Below, piece after piece: positions 52,367-61,774 of a DNA stretch of 64,000 nucleotides. Below the pieces are notes generated by a model, which was not told the DNA's origin, searched no databases, and saw only the letters and a list, made by a program, of their open reading frames with translations. Source of the DNA: Streptomyces sp. BK208 (GTDB lineage: Bacteria; Actinomycetota; Actinomycetes; Streptomycetales; Streptomycetaceae). The stretch covers positions 372,001-436,000 of the forward strand of contig NZ_SOAV01000004.1 of the NCBI RefSeq assembly GCF_004364245.1, written 5' to 3'. The translations under genes and the position numbers were made by a program. Numbering within the stretch: the stretch's first letter is position 1; every line of letters starts with the position of its first letter.

Positions 52367-52849
52367 TCCGCCCGCGGGAGTGACGGCGTTCTGCCCCGCC
52401 GTCACTCCCGCGGGTGCACCCGTACCGTCCGGGGGCGTCCAGGGCAGTTCGATGGAGACGGTCTTGCCGCCCTCGCGCGTGGGCCGGACCCTCAGGCTGC
52501 CGCCGCACTCGGCGGTCAGCCAGCGGATGATCACCATGCCCCGCCCGTTGTCCTGCTGCACGGCGGCGGGCAGCCGCTTGGGGAAGCGCGGATGGCTGTC
52601 GGTGACACCGACGCGCAGTCGCTCGTCACGGTCGAGGACGAGGTCCACCGTGAAGGTGGGCGACTGCCCGAGCGTGTGCTGGACCGCGTTGGTCGCCAGC
52701 TCGGAGACGACGAGGCGGACGGTCTCGGACAGGTCCGCGTCGGTCGGCAGCCCCCATTCCGCCAGGGTGCCGACCGCGTAGGTCCGCGCGGCGGCCACCG
52801 AGGCGGGATCGCTCGGCAGAGTGACGGATGCTTCCAGATGGTCTGCCAT
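52337..52849 (-). CDS. Anti-sigma-factor-like HATPase (RsbW type)
   Basis: 170 residues. GHKL ATPase fold: VRLVVSELATNAVQHTLG is the N-box, VGVTDSHPRFPKR the G1 region, and DNGRGMVIIRWLTAECGG the G2 region. The fold ends near residue 137 (KTVSIELPWTP); the Pro/Gly/Ala-rich tail of about 30 residues is coded by the DNA of an 18-bp hairpin. Such small ATP-binding proteins accompany XRE-DUF5753 and DUF397 genes throughout Streptomyces, as here. No membrane segment. Confidence 0.88.
   Translation of the reverse strand: MADHLEASVTLPSDPASVAAARTYAVGTLAEWGLPTDADLSETVRLVVSELATNAVQHTLGQSPTFTVDLVLDRDERLRVGVTDSHPRFPKRLPAAVQQDNGRGMVIIRWLTAECGGSLRVRPTREGGKTVSIELPWTPPDGTGAPAGVTAGQNAVTPAGGLLDPAVPDA
52371..52414. 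terminator. 18-bp perfect hairpin after the NlpC/P60 gene, inside the HATPase coding end
   Basis: CCCGCGGGAGTGACGGCG (52371-52388) and CGCCGTCACTCCCGCGGG (52397-52414) with an 8-nt loop. It starts 5 bases after the NlpC/P60 stop, as a terminator should, but it lies within the convergent HATPase reading frame. Confidence 0.82.
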
Positions 52850-52976
52850 GGCGACGTCGTCCCTTTCTCACGGGACCGCAGGCCCGACACGGAGGAGATG
52901 GTTCGAGTACGGTCCCGGACTGGTGCTTCGCCGCCAGAGTGCCATCACCAGGCCCGTGAAGGGCGGCGATCCCCCA

Positions 52977-52992
52977 AGATATGCATATATCT
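52977..52992. promoter_or_regulatory. AT-rich palindrome between HATPase and XRE genes
   Basis: AGATAT-GCAT-ATATCT is an inverted repeat with 6-bp perfect arms in an AT-rich island of the 216-base divergent region, a plausible operator for the XRE protein. Confidence 0.5.
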
Positions 52993-53065
52993 GTCGCTCG
53001 AAGCGGTGAACTCTGCGACGGCAGAGCGTATTTGGGCGGCTCATAAGGAGTAAGGGAGTTGTCCC

Positions 53066-53926
53066 ATGCAGCACGGTCCCGTGGTGCGCCGCCGCAAGCT
53101 GGGCGCGGAACTGCGCGCCCTGCGCACGTCGGCGGGCATCACCAGCGGGGAGGCGGCCCGGCTCGCGGGCTGGCACCAGTCGAAGGTCAGCCGGATCGAG
53201 ACCGGCACGAGCGGTGCGAAACCGGCCGACGTGCGGTTACTCCTGGACGTCTACGGGGTGGACGACGAACAGTTGCGGGGCCTGCTGGTGATGCTGGCCC
53301 GCTCCGAGGACGCGGGCGGCCGCAACCACTGGTGGCACGCCTACCGCGGGGTGCTGCCCCCGACCTATCGCGACTACATCAGCCTGGAGTCGCAGGCCAG
53401 CGCGATGCGCACGCTGGAGACCACGGTGGTCCCGGGCCTGCTCCAGACGCCGGAGTACGCCCGCGCGGTGACACGGGCCGCGGTGGACGGGATGCCGGCG
53501 GCGCGGCTGGACGCGCTGGTGGAGGTCCGGCTGGCCCGGCAGGACGTGCTGCGCGGCGAGCCGCCGCTGGAACTGAGCGCGGTCCTCGACGAGGCGGTGC
53601 TGCGCCGGGAGGTGGGCGGACCGGAGGTGATGGCACGTCAGCTGGACAGACTGGTCGAGGCCGCGCGACTGCCCCATGTCCGGCTCCGGGTCCTGCCCTT
53701 TGCCGCCGGGGCGCACATCGGCGTCACCGGCCCTTTCGTAATCTTCTCCTTTTCGAGCACTTCTGATCTCGACGTGGTTGTTCTCGACCACTTGACGAGT
53801 AGCCTGCACCTCGAACGGAAAGAAGACCTAGAGGCCTACACCGAGGCCTTCGACGCCCTTCTGATCCATGCCCTTTCGCCCGAGGACTCGTTGGACTTCA
53901 TCGCCGCGACCGCGGCAGGCGCGTAA
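53066..53926 (+). CDS. XRE-family regulator with DUF5753 domain
   Basis: 286 residues. HTH at about 9-65: LRALRTSAGITSGEAARLAG, HQSKVSRIETGTSGAKPADV. The DUF5753 domain follows, with its landmarks YISLESQASAMRTLETTVVP GLLQTPEYA, VRLARQDVL, LDEAVLRREVGG and the C-terminal hydrophobic FVIFSFSST. Homologues (WhiJ-like) work with a neighbouring DUF397 protein in developmental control; the pair has been compared to toxin-antitoxin systems. A DUF397 gene follows 9 bp later. Confidence 0.93.
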   Translation: MQHGPVVRRRKLGAELRALRTSAGITSGEAARLAGWHQSKVSRIETGTSGAKPADVRLLLDVYGVDDEQLRGLLVMLARSEDAGGRNHWWHAYRGVLPPTYRDYISLESQASAMRTLETTVVPGLLQTPEYARAVTRAAVDGMPAARLDALVEVRLARQDVLRGEPPLELSAVLDEAVLRREVGGPEVMARQLDRLVEAARLPHVRLRVLPFAAGAHIGVTGPFVIFSFSSTSDLDVVVLDHLTSSLHLERKEDLEAYTEAFDALLIHALSPEDSLDFIAATAAGA

Positions 53927-53935
53927 GGAGGCACC

Positions 53936-54178
53936 ATGTCAGGCTCCATGTCCGCACGTCCCCGGAACATCCCCGTCAGCACCGATCTGCCCGGCGCCCG
54001 GTGGCTGCGCAGCAGCTACAGCACCGGCGCGAACAACTGTGTGGAGACGGCACGTGCGTCGGCCGGCCCCTGGGCCGGGCTGCTGGCCGTACGTGACTCC
54101 AAGAGCCCGGCCGGGCCCGCCCTGCTCTTCTCCCCCGAGAGCTGGACGGCGTTCACGACCGGCGTCCACCAGGGCTGA
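53936..54178 (+). CDS. DUF397 protein
   Basis: 80 residues. The core WLRSSYSTGANNCVETAR, VRDSKSPAGPALLFSPESW and FTTGV is the DUF397 consensus, including the conserved NCVE and D-S-K. Its N-terminus (about 1-20) is a non-conserved extension; M5 is an alternative start. Partner of the preceding XRE-DUF5753 protein; homologues include regulators of aerial growth and antibiotic production. Confidence 0.92.
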   Translation: MSGSMSARPRNIPVSTDLPGARWLRSSYSTGANNCVETARASAGPWAGLLAVRDSKSPAGPALLFSPESWTAFTTGVHQG

Positions 54179-54220
54179 CCGCACCGGACGCCGGACGACG
54201 CACGGCCGTGTCACGCCGAC

Positions 54221-55348
54221 TCATGGCCGCGCTTCGACGATCACCCGTACAGCGCGTTCAACCTGCTCCGCGGTGAGATCTCCGCGAGCGGTCAGCCTGA
54301 GCCGTGAGATGCCGTCGGGCACCGATGGAGGGCGGAAGCAGCCCACGGACAGGCCGGCCGCTCGGCAGTCGGCCGCCCACCGCACGGCCGCCTCCGGGGA
54401 GGGCGCGCGCACCGACACGACCGCGGCGTCCGGACGTACCGCGTCCAGCCCCGCGGCGGTCAGGCGCGCGTGCAGTCCGTCGGCGACCGCGCGGGCCCGC
54501 CCCGCGCGCTCCGGCTCGCGGCGCAGCAGTGCGAGCGCCGCGAGGGCCGCCCCCGCGGCGGCGGGGGCGAGTCCGGTGTCGAAGATGAACGTGCGGGCCG
54601 CGTTGACCAGGTGGTCGATCACCCGGGCGGGGCCGAGCACGGCGCCGCCCTGGGCACCGAGCGACTTGGACAGCGTGACGGTCACGACGACGTCGTCCCG
54701 GCCCGCGAGCCCCGCCCCCTGCGGGGCGCCCCGGCCGCCGCCGCCGAGGACGCCGAGCCCGTGGGCGTCGTCCACGATCAGACCGGCGCCGTACTCCCGG
54801 CAGACGGCGGCGAGTTCGGCCAGCGGCGCGGCGTCGCCGTCGACCGAGAAGACCGTGTCGGAGACGGCCACGGCGGGCCCGCCGTGCTCCGCCAGTGCCT
54901 TGCGCACGGCCTGGGGGTCGGCGTGCTCCACGACCCGGGTGGTGCCGCGGGCGAGTCGGCAGCCGTCGATCAGAGAGGCGTGGTTGCCCGCGTCGGAGAC
55001 GACGAGACTGCCGTGCGGTGCCAGCGCGGTGACGGCGGCGAGGTTGGCCGCGTAGCCGGAGGAGAAGACCAGAGCCGCCTCGAACCCGCAGAAGGCGGCC
55101 AGTTCGCGCTCGAGTTCGGTGTGCAGCGCGGTGGTGCCGGTCACGAGCCGTGAGCCGGTGGCGCCGCCGCCCCAGGTCCGCGCGGCCCGCACCGCCCCTT
55201 CGACGACCTCGGGGTGGCGGGCCAGCCCCAGGTAGTCGTTGCTCGCCAGGTCCAGCAGCGGCGACGCCGCCGGACGTGGGCGCAGAATCCGTACGAGCCC
55301 TGCCTCGCGGCGTACCCGCGCCTGCTCGTCGATCCAGCCGAACGCCAT
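54221..55348 (-). CDS. bioF: 8-amino-7-oxononanoate synthase
   Basis: 375 residues, alpha-oxoamine synthase family of PLP enzymes. [53 protein letters not shown] and [16 protein letters not shown] (PLP Lys) are in order. It condenses pimeloyl-ACP/CoA with alanine in biotin synthesis. Divergent from bioB across 150 bp. GGAGGG precedes the ATG. Confidence 0.95.
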   Translation of the reverse strand: MAFGWIDEQARVRREAGLVRILRPRPAASPLLDLASNDYLGLARHPEVVEGAVRAARTWGGGATGSRLVTGTTALHTELERELAAFCGFEAALVFSSGYAANLAAVTALAPHGSLVVSDAGNHASLIDGCRLARGTTRVVEHADPQAVRKALAEHGGPAVAVSDTVFSVDGDAAPLAELAAVCREYGAGLIVDDAHGLGVLGGGGRGAPQGAGLAGRDDVVVTVTLSKSLGAQGGAVLGPARVIDHLVNAARTFIFDTGLAPAAAGAALAALALLRREPERAGRARAVADGLHARLTAAGLDAVRPDAAVVSVRAPSPEAAVRWAADCRAAGLSVGCFRPPSVPDGISRLRLTARGDLTAEQVERAVRVIVEARP

Positions 55349-55412
55349 GGGGCGGCCCTCCGGGGTTTTGTAGGCAATGGACAGACATTAGCGGTCCGGC
55401 CACCCCCGCGAG

Positions 55413-55430
55413 GTGTGGCAATACCCACAC
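55413..55430. promoter_or_regulatory. Inverted repeat between bioF and bioB
   Basis: GTGTGG-CAATAC-CCACAC has 6-bp arms, and a wider pair GACAGA (55380-55385) / TCTGTC (55436-55441) lies outside it. Either could bind a biotin repressor, but neither matches an operator I can name with confidence. Confidence 0.4.
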
Positions 55431-55498
55431 GTCGATCTGTCAGTGTTGTGCAAAGTCTCCTTGGCCGCGGACGGCCCCTTAGGACAGGATCGGCTCTC

Positions 55499-56743
55499 AT
55501 GGACCTGCTGAACACGCTGGTGGACAAGGGGCTTCGGCGCGAGACGCCGAGCCGCGAGGAGGCGCTCGCCGTCCTCGCCACTTCCGACGACGACCTGCTC
55601 GACGTGGTGGCCGCGGCCGGAAAGGTGCGCCGCCACTGGTTCGGCCGGCGGGTGAAACTCAACTACCTCGTCAACCTCAAGTCGGGCCTGTGCCCCGAGG
55701 ACTGCTCGTACTGCTCGCAGCGGCTGGGCTCCAAGGCGGAGATCCTCAAGTACACCTGGCTCAAGCCCGACCAGGCCTCCGCGGCGGCCGCGGCCGGGGT
55801 GTCCGGGGGCGCCAAGCGGGTGTGCCTGGTGGCCAGCGGGCGCGGCCCGACCGACCGGGACGTGGACCGGGTCTCGGACACCATCCGGGCCATCAAGGAG
55901 CAGAACGAGGCCGTCGAGGTGTGCGCCTGCCTGGGGCTGCTCTCCGACGGGCAGGCGGAGCGGCTGCGCGAGGCGGGCGCCGACGCCTACAACCACAACC
56001 TCAACACCTCCGAGTCGACGTACGGCGACATCACGACCACGCACACGTACGCCGACCGGGTGGACACGGTGAACAAGGCGCACGCGGCCGGGCTGTCCGC
56101 CTGCTCCGGCCTCATCGCGGGCATGGGCGAGAGCGACGAGGACCTGGTCGACGTGGTCTTCTCGCTGCGCGAGCTGGACCCGGACTCGGTGCCGGTCAAC
56201 TTCCTGATCCCGATGGAGGGCACCCCGCTGGCCAAGGAGTGGCACCTCACCCCGCAGCGGTGCCTGCGCATCCTGGCGATGACGCGCTTCGTCTGCCCGG
56301 ACGTGGAGGTGCGCATCGCGGGCGGGCGCGAGGTCCACCTGCGCACGATGCAGCCGCTCGCCCTGCACCTCGCCAACTCGATCTTCCTGGGCGACTACCT
56401 GACCAGCGAGGGCCAGGCGGGCCATGCCGACCTGGAGATGATCGCGGACGCCGGCTTCGAGGTGGAGGGCGCCGGCGAGGTCACGCTGCCGGAGCACCGC
56501 GCCTCGGTGCGGGGCGGCGGCTGCGGCTCGCACGCGGATGCCGGCGGTTGCGGCTCGCACGCGGATGCGGAGGGTTGCGGCTCACACGCGGATGCGGAGG
56601 GTGCCGGAGGCTGCGGCTCGCACGCGGGCGGCGGAGTGTGCGCCCCCGTGTCCTCGGCGCCGCGCCCCGCCGAGGAGCCCCGTACGGACCTGGTGGCGGT
56701 GCGCCGCCGCGGCGCCGGCACGGACCTCGCGCCCAATGCCTGA
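55499..56743 (+). CDS. bioB: Biotin synthase with Cys/His-rich C-terminal repeat extension
   Basis: 414 residues. The radical SAM cluster motif is Cys65-x3-Cys69-x2-Cys72 in [46 protein letters not shown] and [20 protein letters not shown], with the Arg ligand of the auxiliary cluster, complete the TIM barrel by about residue 330. After HRASVRGGG the product continues with four copies of CGSHA, three of them CGSHADA in 9-residue spacing, then a Cys in GGGVCAPV and a charged tail, about 75 residues beyond the usual end. Biotin synthase inserts sulfur into dethiobiotin by sacrificing an Fe-S cluster, so a Cys/His tail could hold iron or sulfur; this is speculation. It overlaps bioA by 8 bp. Confidence 0.95.
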   Translation: MDLLNTLVDKGLRRETPSREEALAVLATSDDDLLDVVAAAGKVRRHWFGRRVKLNYLVNLKSGLCPEDCSYCSQRLGSKAEILKYTWLKPDQASAAAAAGVSGGAKRVCLVASGRGPTDRDVDRVSDTIRAIKEQNEAVEVCACLGLLSDGQAERLREAGADAYNHNLNTSESTYGDITTTHTYADRVDTVNKAHAAGLSACSGLIAGMGESDEDLVDVVFSLRELDPDSVPVNFLIPMEGTPLAKEWHLTPQRCLRILAMTRFVCPDVEVRIAGGREVHLRTMQPLALHLANSIFLGDYLTSEGQAGHADLEMIADAGFEVEGAGEVTLPEHRASVRGGGCGSHADAGGCGSHADAEGCGSHADAEGAGGCGSHAGGGVCAPVSSAPRPAEEPRTDLVAVRRRGAGTDLAPNA

Positions 56744-58022
56744 GCCCGCGACGGACGTCGCCGAGCTGCTCGCGCTCGACCGGCGGCACGTCTGGCACCC
56801 GTACGGCCCCATGCCCGGCCGGCAGGACCCGCTCGTCGTGGAGTCGGCGAGCGGGGTGCGCCTGCGGCCTGCCGACGGCTCCGGCGAGCTGGTCGACGGG
56901 ATGTCGTCCTGGTGGTCGGCGATCCACGGCTACAACCACCCGGTGCTGAACGAGGCCGCGCGCGGGCAGTTGGAGCGGATGAGCCACGTCATGTTCGGCG
57001 GGCTCACCCACGAGCCCGCCGTACGGCTGGCGAAGCTCCTTGTCGACATGTCGCCCGAGGGTCTCGAGCACGTGTTCCTGGCCGACTCCGGCTCGGTCTC
57101 GGTCGAGGTCGCCGTCAAGATGTGCCTGCAGTACTGGCGTTCGCTCGGCCGTCCCGGCAAGCGGCGCCTGCTCACCTGGCGCGGCGGCTACCACGGCGAC
57201 ACCTGGCAGCCCATGGCGGTGTGCGACCCGGAGGGCGGGATGCACGAGCTGTGGTCGGGCGTCCTGCCGCGCCAGGTCTTCGCGGACGCGCCTCCGGCGG
57301 AGTACGAGGAGGCCTACGCCGACCACCTGCGGTCGCTGATCGAGCGGCACGCCGGCGAACTGGCGGCGGTGATCGTCGAGCCGGTGGTGCAGGGTGCGGG
57401 CGGGATGCGGTTCCACTCCCCCGCGTATCTGCGGGTGCTGCGCGAGGCCTGCGACGCGCACGACGTGCTGCTGGTGTTCGACGAGATCGCCACCGGGTTC
57501 GGGCGCACGGGTGCCTTGTTCGCCGCGGACCACGCGGCGGTGACGCCGGACGTGATGTGCGTGGGCAAGGCGTTGACCGGCGGTTATCTGACGATGGCGG
57601 CCACCTTGTGCACCTCGCGGGTGGCCGAGGGGATCTCGCGGGGCGAGGTGCCGGTGCTGGCGCACGGGCCGACGTTCATGGGCAATCCGCTGGCCGCGGC
57701 GGTGGCCTGCGCGTCGATCGGGCTGCTGCTCGGGCAGGACTGGCTCGCGGAGGTCAAGCGGATCGAGGCCGGCCTGGTCGACGGCCTAGCGCCCGCCGCC
57801 GCGCTGCCCGGGGTGCGGGACGTGCGGGTGCTCGGCGCGATCGGGGTGGTGCAGCTGGACCACCCCGTCGACATGCGGGCCGCGACGGAGGCGGCCGTGC
57901 GCGAGGGCGTGTGGCTGCGGCCGTTCCGCGACCTGGTCTACACGATGCCGCCGTACGTCACGGGTGACGCGGACGTGGCACGCATCGCCCGCGCGGTGTG
58001 CGCGGCGGCACGGGAGGGATGA
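56736..58022 (+). CDS. bioA: Adenosylmethionine-8-amino-7-oxononanoate aminotransferase
   Basis: 428 residues, class-III PLP aminotransferase. [11 protein letters not shown] is the BioA N-terminus; [68 protein letters not shown] and [15 protein letters not shown] (PLP Lys) follow. It makes 7,8-diaminononanoate using S-adenosylmethionine as amino donor. Start ATG 56736 overlaps the bioB stop. Confidence 0.97.
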   Translation: MPEPATDVAELLALDRRHVWHPYGPMPGRQDPLVVESASGVRLRPADGSGELVDGMSSWWSAIHGYNHPVLNEAARGQLERMSHVMFGGLTHEPAVRLAKLLVDMSPEGLEHVFLADSGSVSVEVAVKMCLQYWRSLGRPGKRRLLTWRGGYHGDTWQPMAVCDPEGGMHELWSGVLPRQVFADAPPAEYEEAYADHLRSLIERHAGELAAVIVEPVVQGAGGMRFHSPAYLRVLREACDAHDVLLVFDEIATGFGRTGALFAADHAAVTPDVMCVGKALTGGYLTMAATLCTSRVAEGISRGEVPVLAHGPTFMGNPLAAAVACASIGLLLGQDWLAEVKRIEAGLVDGLAPAAALPGVRDVRVLGAIGVVQLDHPVDMRAATEAAVREGVWLRPFRDLVYTMPPYVTGDADVARIARAVCAAAREG

Positions 58023-58023
58023 C

Positions 58024-58740
58024 ATGCCGGTACTGGTGATCACGGGCACGGGCACGGAGGTCGGCAAGACGGTCGTGACGGCCGCCGTCGCCGCGGCGGC
58101 CCTGGCGGGCGGCCGGTCCGTGGCCGTCCTGAAGGCGGCGCAGACCGGCGTGCGACCGGACGAGGCCGGGGACGCGCAGGAGGTGGCACGGCTCGCGGGG
58201 GACGTCACGGTCGCCGAGGTGGCCAGGTTCCCTGAGCCCTTGGCACCGGGCACGGCCGCACGCCGGGCCGGGCTGCCGCCGGTGCGCCCGTCCGAGGTGG
58301 CGGAGGCCGCCGCCAAGCTGGCCACCGAGCACGACCTGGTCCTGGTCGAGGGCGCGGGCGGTCTTCTGGTCCGCTTCGACGCGGCCGGCGGGACCCTCGC
58401 GGACGTCGCCGGTCTGCTGGGCGCACCGGTGCTGGTGGTGACGTCGGCGGGGCTGGGCACGCTGAACACCACGGAGCTGACGGCGCGTGAACTGCGCTCC
58501 CGGGGGCTGGACCTGCCGGGCCTGGTGATCGGCAGCTGGCCCGGCTCCCCGGACCTGGCCTCCCGCTGCAACCTCGCGGACCTGCCGGACGTGACCGGTG
58601 CCCCACTGCTGGGCGCCGTGCCCGCCGGAGCGGGCGCCCTCGCTCCGGCCGCCTTCCGCTCGGCGGCACCCGCCTGGCTGGCACCCCCGCTGGAGGGCAC
58701 CTGGGACGCGGACGCGTTCGGCACCCGGCACGCCTCCTGA
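58024..58740 (+). CDS. bioD: Dethiobiotin synthetase
   Basis: 238 residues. VLVITGTGTEVGKTVVTAAV contains the P-loop at about 8-16; KAAQTGV and LVEGAGGLLVRF bind the substrate and magnesium. It closes the ureido ring of dethiobiotin with CO2 and ATP. It begins 1 base after the bioA stop region and ends the bioBAD operon. Confidence 0.96.
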   Translation: MPVLVITGTGTEVGKTVVTAAVAAAALAGGRSVAVLKAAQTGVRPDEAGDAQEVARLAGDVTVAEVARFPEPLAPGTAARRAGLPPVRPSEVAEAAAKLATEHDLVLVEGAGGLLVRFDAAGGTLADVAGLLGAPVLVVTSAGLGTLNTTELTARELRSRGLDLPGLVIGSWPGSPDLASRCNLADLPDVTGAPLLGAVPAGAGALAPAAFRSAAPAWLAPPLEGTWDADAFGTRHAS

Positions 58741-58742
58741 CC

Positions 58743-58765
58743 CGGGCCCGGGGCCCCCGGGCCCG
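58743..58765. terminator. bioBAD terminator candidate
   Basis: CGGGCCCGGGG (58743-58753) and CCCCGGGCCCG (58755-58765) form a near-continuous palindrome just after the bioD stop. Confidence 0.6.
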
Positions 58766-58800
58766 CCCGCCCGCCGCTACGGCACGGCCCGCGGCGGGCG

Positions 58801-58835
58801 GCGGGCGGCAGGCGGCAGGCGGCAGGCGGCAGGCG
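58801..58835. repeat. Heptamer tandem repeat GGCRGGC x5
   Basis: GGCGGGC followed by four GGCAGGC copies in perfect 7-bp register. It is in the 294-base gap between bioD and the methyltransferase gene; the rest of that gap shows no gene. Confidence 0.85.
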
Positions 58836-59034
58836 GACCTCTCACCCGCACGGCACCGCCGCCGGCCCGGGGGCGGAAAAGCGCCACGCGCCCGGCGTGA
58901 GCCCGGGGGCCTCCGGGCGCGGGCGCGGGCGGGACCGTCGCGGGGTGGGGCGAGGGACTCTCTCCCGCCGGGGGGTGCGCGGGGCCGGTGCGGGGGACAA
59001 TCGCGGTAAGGCGCCACCTCGTGAGGGAGGTCCC

Positions 59035-59712
59035 ATGCCGCTGCGATCCGTCCGGGCCCGCGGGGTGCCGCGGGACGCCGTGCACCATCCGCTGTTCGCC
59101 CGCTGCTACGCCCGGATCAGTGTGAACGCCGAGACCCGGATGGGCATGGCCCGGGTGCGCGAGCGGCTGCTCACCGGGCTGTCCGGGCGGGTGATCGAGG
59201 TCGGTGCGGGCAACGGGCTGAACTTCTCCCACTACCCGGACACCGTCTCCGAGGTGGTCGCCATCGAACCGGAGCGCGTGCTGCGGCACTTGGCGGTGGA
59301 GGCGGCGCTGCGTGCCCGGGTTCCGGTGGACGTGGCGCCGGGCACCGCGGAGGCCCTGCCCGTCAAGAGCGAGGCCTTCGACGCGGCCGTGGTCTCGCTG
59401 GTGCTGTGCAGCGTCCGGGACGTGCCGCGGGCGCTCGCGGAGCTGCGGCGCGTGCTGCGGCCCGGCGGACAGGTGCGGTTCTTCGAGCACGGCAGGGGCG
59501 GCGGCCGGGTGATGACGTCGGCCCAGCGCGCGCTGGACCGGACGCTGTGGCCCCCGTTGTCCGGCGGCTGCCACCTGTCCCGCGAGCCGGTGGCCGCGCT
59601 GCGGGAGGCCGGGTTCACCCTCGGGCCCTACCGGCGCGTGATGATGCCGGAGAACGGGCCGGCCCTGCCGAGTTCGTACTGCGTCCAGGGCACGGCCTGG
59701 CGGCCCGCCTGA
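59035..59712 (+). CDS. Class-I SAM-dependent methyltransferase
   Basis: 225 residues. VIEVGAGNGLNFSHYP is motif I (SAM binding), VVAIEPE motif II, EAFDAAVVSLVLCSVRDVPR motif post-II, and LRRVLRPGGQVRFFEHGRGG motif III. The pattern ends with SGGCHLSREPVAALREAGF, as in the UbiE/phospholipid N-methyltransferase-like group. ATG 59035 has GAGGGAGG. Substrate unknown. Confidence 0.9.
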   Translation: MPLRSVRARGVPRDAVHHPLFARCYARISVNAETRMGMARVRERLLTGLSGRVIEVGAGNGLNFSHYPDTVSEVVAIEPERVLRHLAVEAALRARVPVDVAPGTAEALPVKSEAFDAAVVSLVLCSVRDVPRALAELRRVLRPGGQVRFFEHGRGGGRVMTSAQRALDRTLWPPLSGGCHLSREPVAALREAGFTLGPYRRVMMPENGPALPSSYCVQGTAWRPA

Positions 59713-59877
59713 GGCGCCCCGCGGTCAGCCGCTCCACCGGCGCAGTCCGTCCCGGTCCCGGCGCCCACCCGGCGGGCGGGCGTGCCCTGGTCAACGGCGA
59801 CCGGGCCGCGCGTGCCGCACCGGTCCGCATGCCGGAATCGCCGCACGGGACCTGAACGATCATGCTGGGATCACGGC

Positions 59878-60303
59878 ATGACCGAACTGCGCATACGGCC
59901 CGCCGCCCCCGAGGATGTCGACGCGGCACTGGCCTTCTGGAAGACGGCCGCCGAGGGAACGAGCATCAGTGACGACCGGGACGGCGTGGAGCGCCTGGTG
60001 ACCCGCGACCCCGAGGCGCTGCTCCTCGCGGAGCGCGACGGGCGGCTGGTGGGCACGGTGATCGCGGGCTTCGACGGCTGGCGGTGCCATCTGTACCGGC
60101 TGGCGGTGCACCCGGACCACCGGCGTCAGGGCATCGGCTCGGCCCTCCTCGCGGCGGCCGACGAGCGGTTCGTACGGCTCGGCGGGCGCCGCGGGGACGC
60201 GATGGTGCTGGTGCGCAACGAGCGGGCCCAGCATGCCTGGCGGGCCGCCGGGTACGAGCCGCAGGAGCAGTGGCGGCGCTGGGTGAAGCACCTCGCCGGC
60301 TGA
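59878..60303 (+). CDS. GNAT-family N-acetyltransferase
   Basis: 141 residues. LYRLAVHPDHRRQGIGSALL is motif A with the acetyl-CoA pyrophosphate loop (RRQGIG); VLVRNERAQHAWRAAGYEP is motif B. N-terminal IRPAAPEDVDAALAFWKTAA is standard. A TGGGAT hexamer (59866-59871) ends 6 nt before the ATG, so the mRNA may be leaderless. Substrate unknown. Confidence 0.9.
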   Translation: MTELRIRPAAPEDVDAALAFWKTAAEGTSISDDRDGVERLVTRDPEALLLAERDGRLVGTVIAGFDGWRCHLYRLAVHPDHRRQGIGSALLAAADERFVRLGGRRGDAMVLVRNERAQHAWRAAGYEPQEQWRRWVKHLAG

Positions 60304-60385
60304 GTGGCCGCGGGACGAAAGGTTGAAGAATTGAACATCGGGCGAATCTCCGGGTCCTGGCCGATCATGGATCCGAGGTGACCCG

Positions 60386-61774
60386 ATGACCGAAGTGCTC
60401 CTGCTGCTGGTGGCGATCCTGCTGTCGCTCGCGTGCGGCGCCTTCGTCGCGGCCGAGTTCTCGCTGACCACCGTCGAACGGGGCGAACTGGAGCGGGCCG
60501 CGGCGCGGGGCGAACGGGGCGCGGCGAGCGCCCTCAAGGGCGTCCGGAACCTGACGTTCCAGCTTTCCGGCGCGCAGCTCGGCATCACGGTCACCAACCT
60601 GGTGGTCGGCATGCTCGCCGAGCCGTCGGTCGCGGCGCTGATCTCGGGTCCGCTGGAGGACCTGGGCATGTCCCGTTCGGCGGCGTCCTCGCTGGCCCTG
60701 GTGCTGGGCACGGCCCTGTCGACGCTCTTCCTGATGATCGTCGGCGAGCTGGTGCCGAAGAACTGGGCGATCTCCTCACCGTTGACCGTGGCCAAGCGGG
60801 TGGGCGGCCCGCAGCGCTGGTTCAGCACCGCCTTCCGGCCCTTCATCACCCACCTGAACAACACCGCCAACCGTGTCGTACGCCGTCTCGGCGTGGAGCC
60901 CGCCGAGGAGCTGGCGTCCGCGCGCGGGCCGCAGGAGCTGGCGGCGCTGGCCCGGCACTCGGCCAAGGAGGGCGCGCTGGAGGCCGACACCGCCGAGTTG
61001 TTCGTGCGCACCCTGAACCTCGCCGACCTGACGGCGCAGCAGGTGATGACCCCGCGCGTCCAGGTCGTGGCCCTGGACGCGCGGGCCACCTGCGAGGACG
61101 TGGCGAACGCGACGCGGGCGACGGGCCTGTCCCGGTTCCCCGTCTACCGGGACACCCTCGACGCCGTGGTGGGGACGGCGCACGTCAAGGACGTCCTGGC
61201 GGTGCCCGCCGAGCGACGGCCCGGCATGCCGGTCGCCGACCTGATGCGCGAGCCGCTGCTGGTCCCCGAGTCGCTGACCGTCGACCGGCTGCTGGACCGG
61301 CTCTCCGGGCGGCGCACGATGGCCGTGGTGATCGACGAGTACGGCGGGACGGCGGGCGTGGCGACGCTGGAGGACATCGTCGAGGAGGTCGTGGGACAGG
61401 TCCGGGACGAGCACGACCCGCACGAGACGCCCGAGCTGGACCCGGCCGGCACGGACGAGGAGGGGCGCGCGCTGTACCGGGCCGACGGCTCGGCGCGCGT
61501 GGACCGGCTGGAGCGGCTGGGGATGCGGGTGCCCGAAGGACCGTACGAGACGGTCGCGGGGCTGGTGGCGGCGGGCCTGGGGCGTATCCCCTCGGTCGGT
61601 GACCGCCTCGACGTCTCCGGCTGGCGGCTGGACGTCGTGGACGCCACGGGACGCAGGGCCGCCCGGGTGCTGATGCACGCACCCCTCGACGGCGCCGACC
61701 GCGCCGAGGGCGCCGACGGGGCGGCCGGCACCGGTCCCGGCGGCGGGGACGACGAAGGGGAGGCTCGGCGGTGA
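60386..61774 (+). CDS. CorC/hemolysin-C-type membrane protein (CNNM + CBS) 1
   Basis: 462 residues. DUF21/CNNM membrane domain (about 1-195) with LSGAQLGITVTNLVVGMLAEP and IVGELVPKNWAISSP; CBS pair (about 205-340) with VMTPRVQVVALDARATCEDV and VVIDEYGGTAGVATLEDIVEE; CorC_HlyC domain (about 355-440). Homologues are linked to magnesium or cobalt efflux. Its stop overlaps the GTG of a paralogue (GTGA), so the two are co-translated. Confidence 0.9.
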   Translation: MTEVLLLLVAILLSLACGAFVAAEFSLTTVERGELERAAARGERGAASALKGVRNLTFQLSGAQLGITVTNLVVGMLAEPSVAALISGPLEDLGMSRSAASSLALVLGTALSTLFLMIVGELVPKNWAISSPLTVAKRVGGPQRWFSTAFRPFITHLNNTANRVVRRLGVEPAEELASARGPQELAALARHSAKEGALEADTAELFVRTLNLADLTAQQVMTPRVQVVALDARATCEDVANATRATGLSRFPVYRDTLDAVVGTAHVKDVLAVPAERRPGMPVADLMREPLLVPESLTVDRLLDRLSGRRTMAVVIDEYGGTAGVATLEDIVEEVVGQVRDEHDPHETPELDPAGTDEEGRALYRADGSARVDRLERLGMRVPEGPYETVAGLVAAGLGRIPSVGDRLDVSGWRLDVVDATGRRAARVLMHAPLDGADRAEGADGAAGTGPGGGDDEGEARR

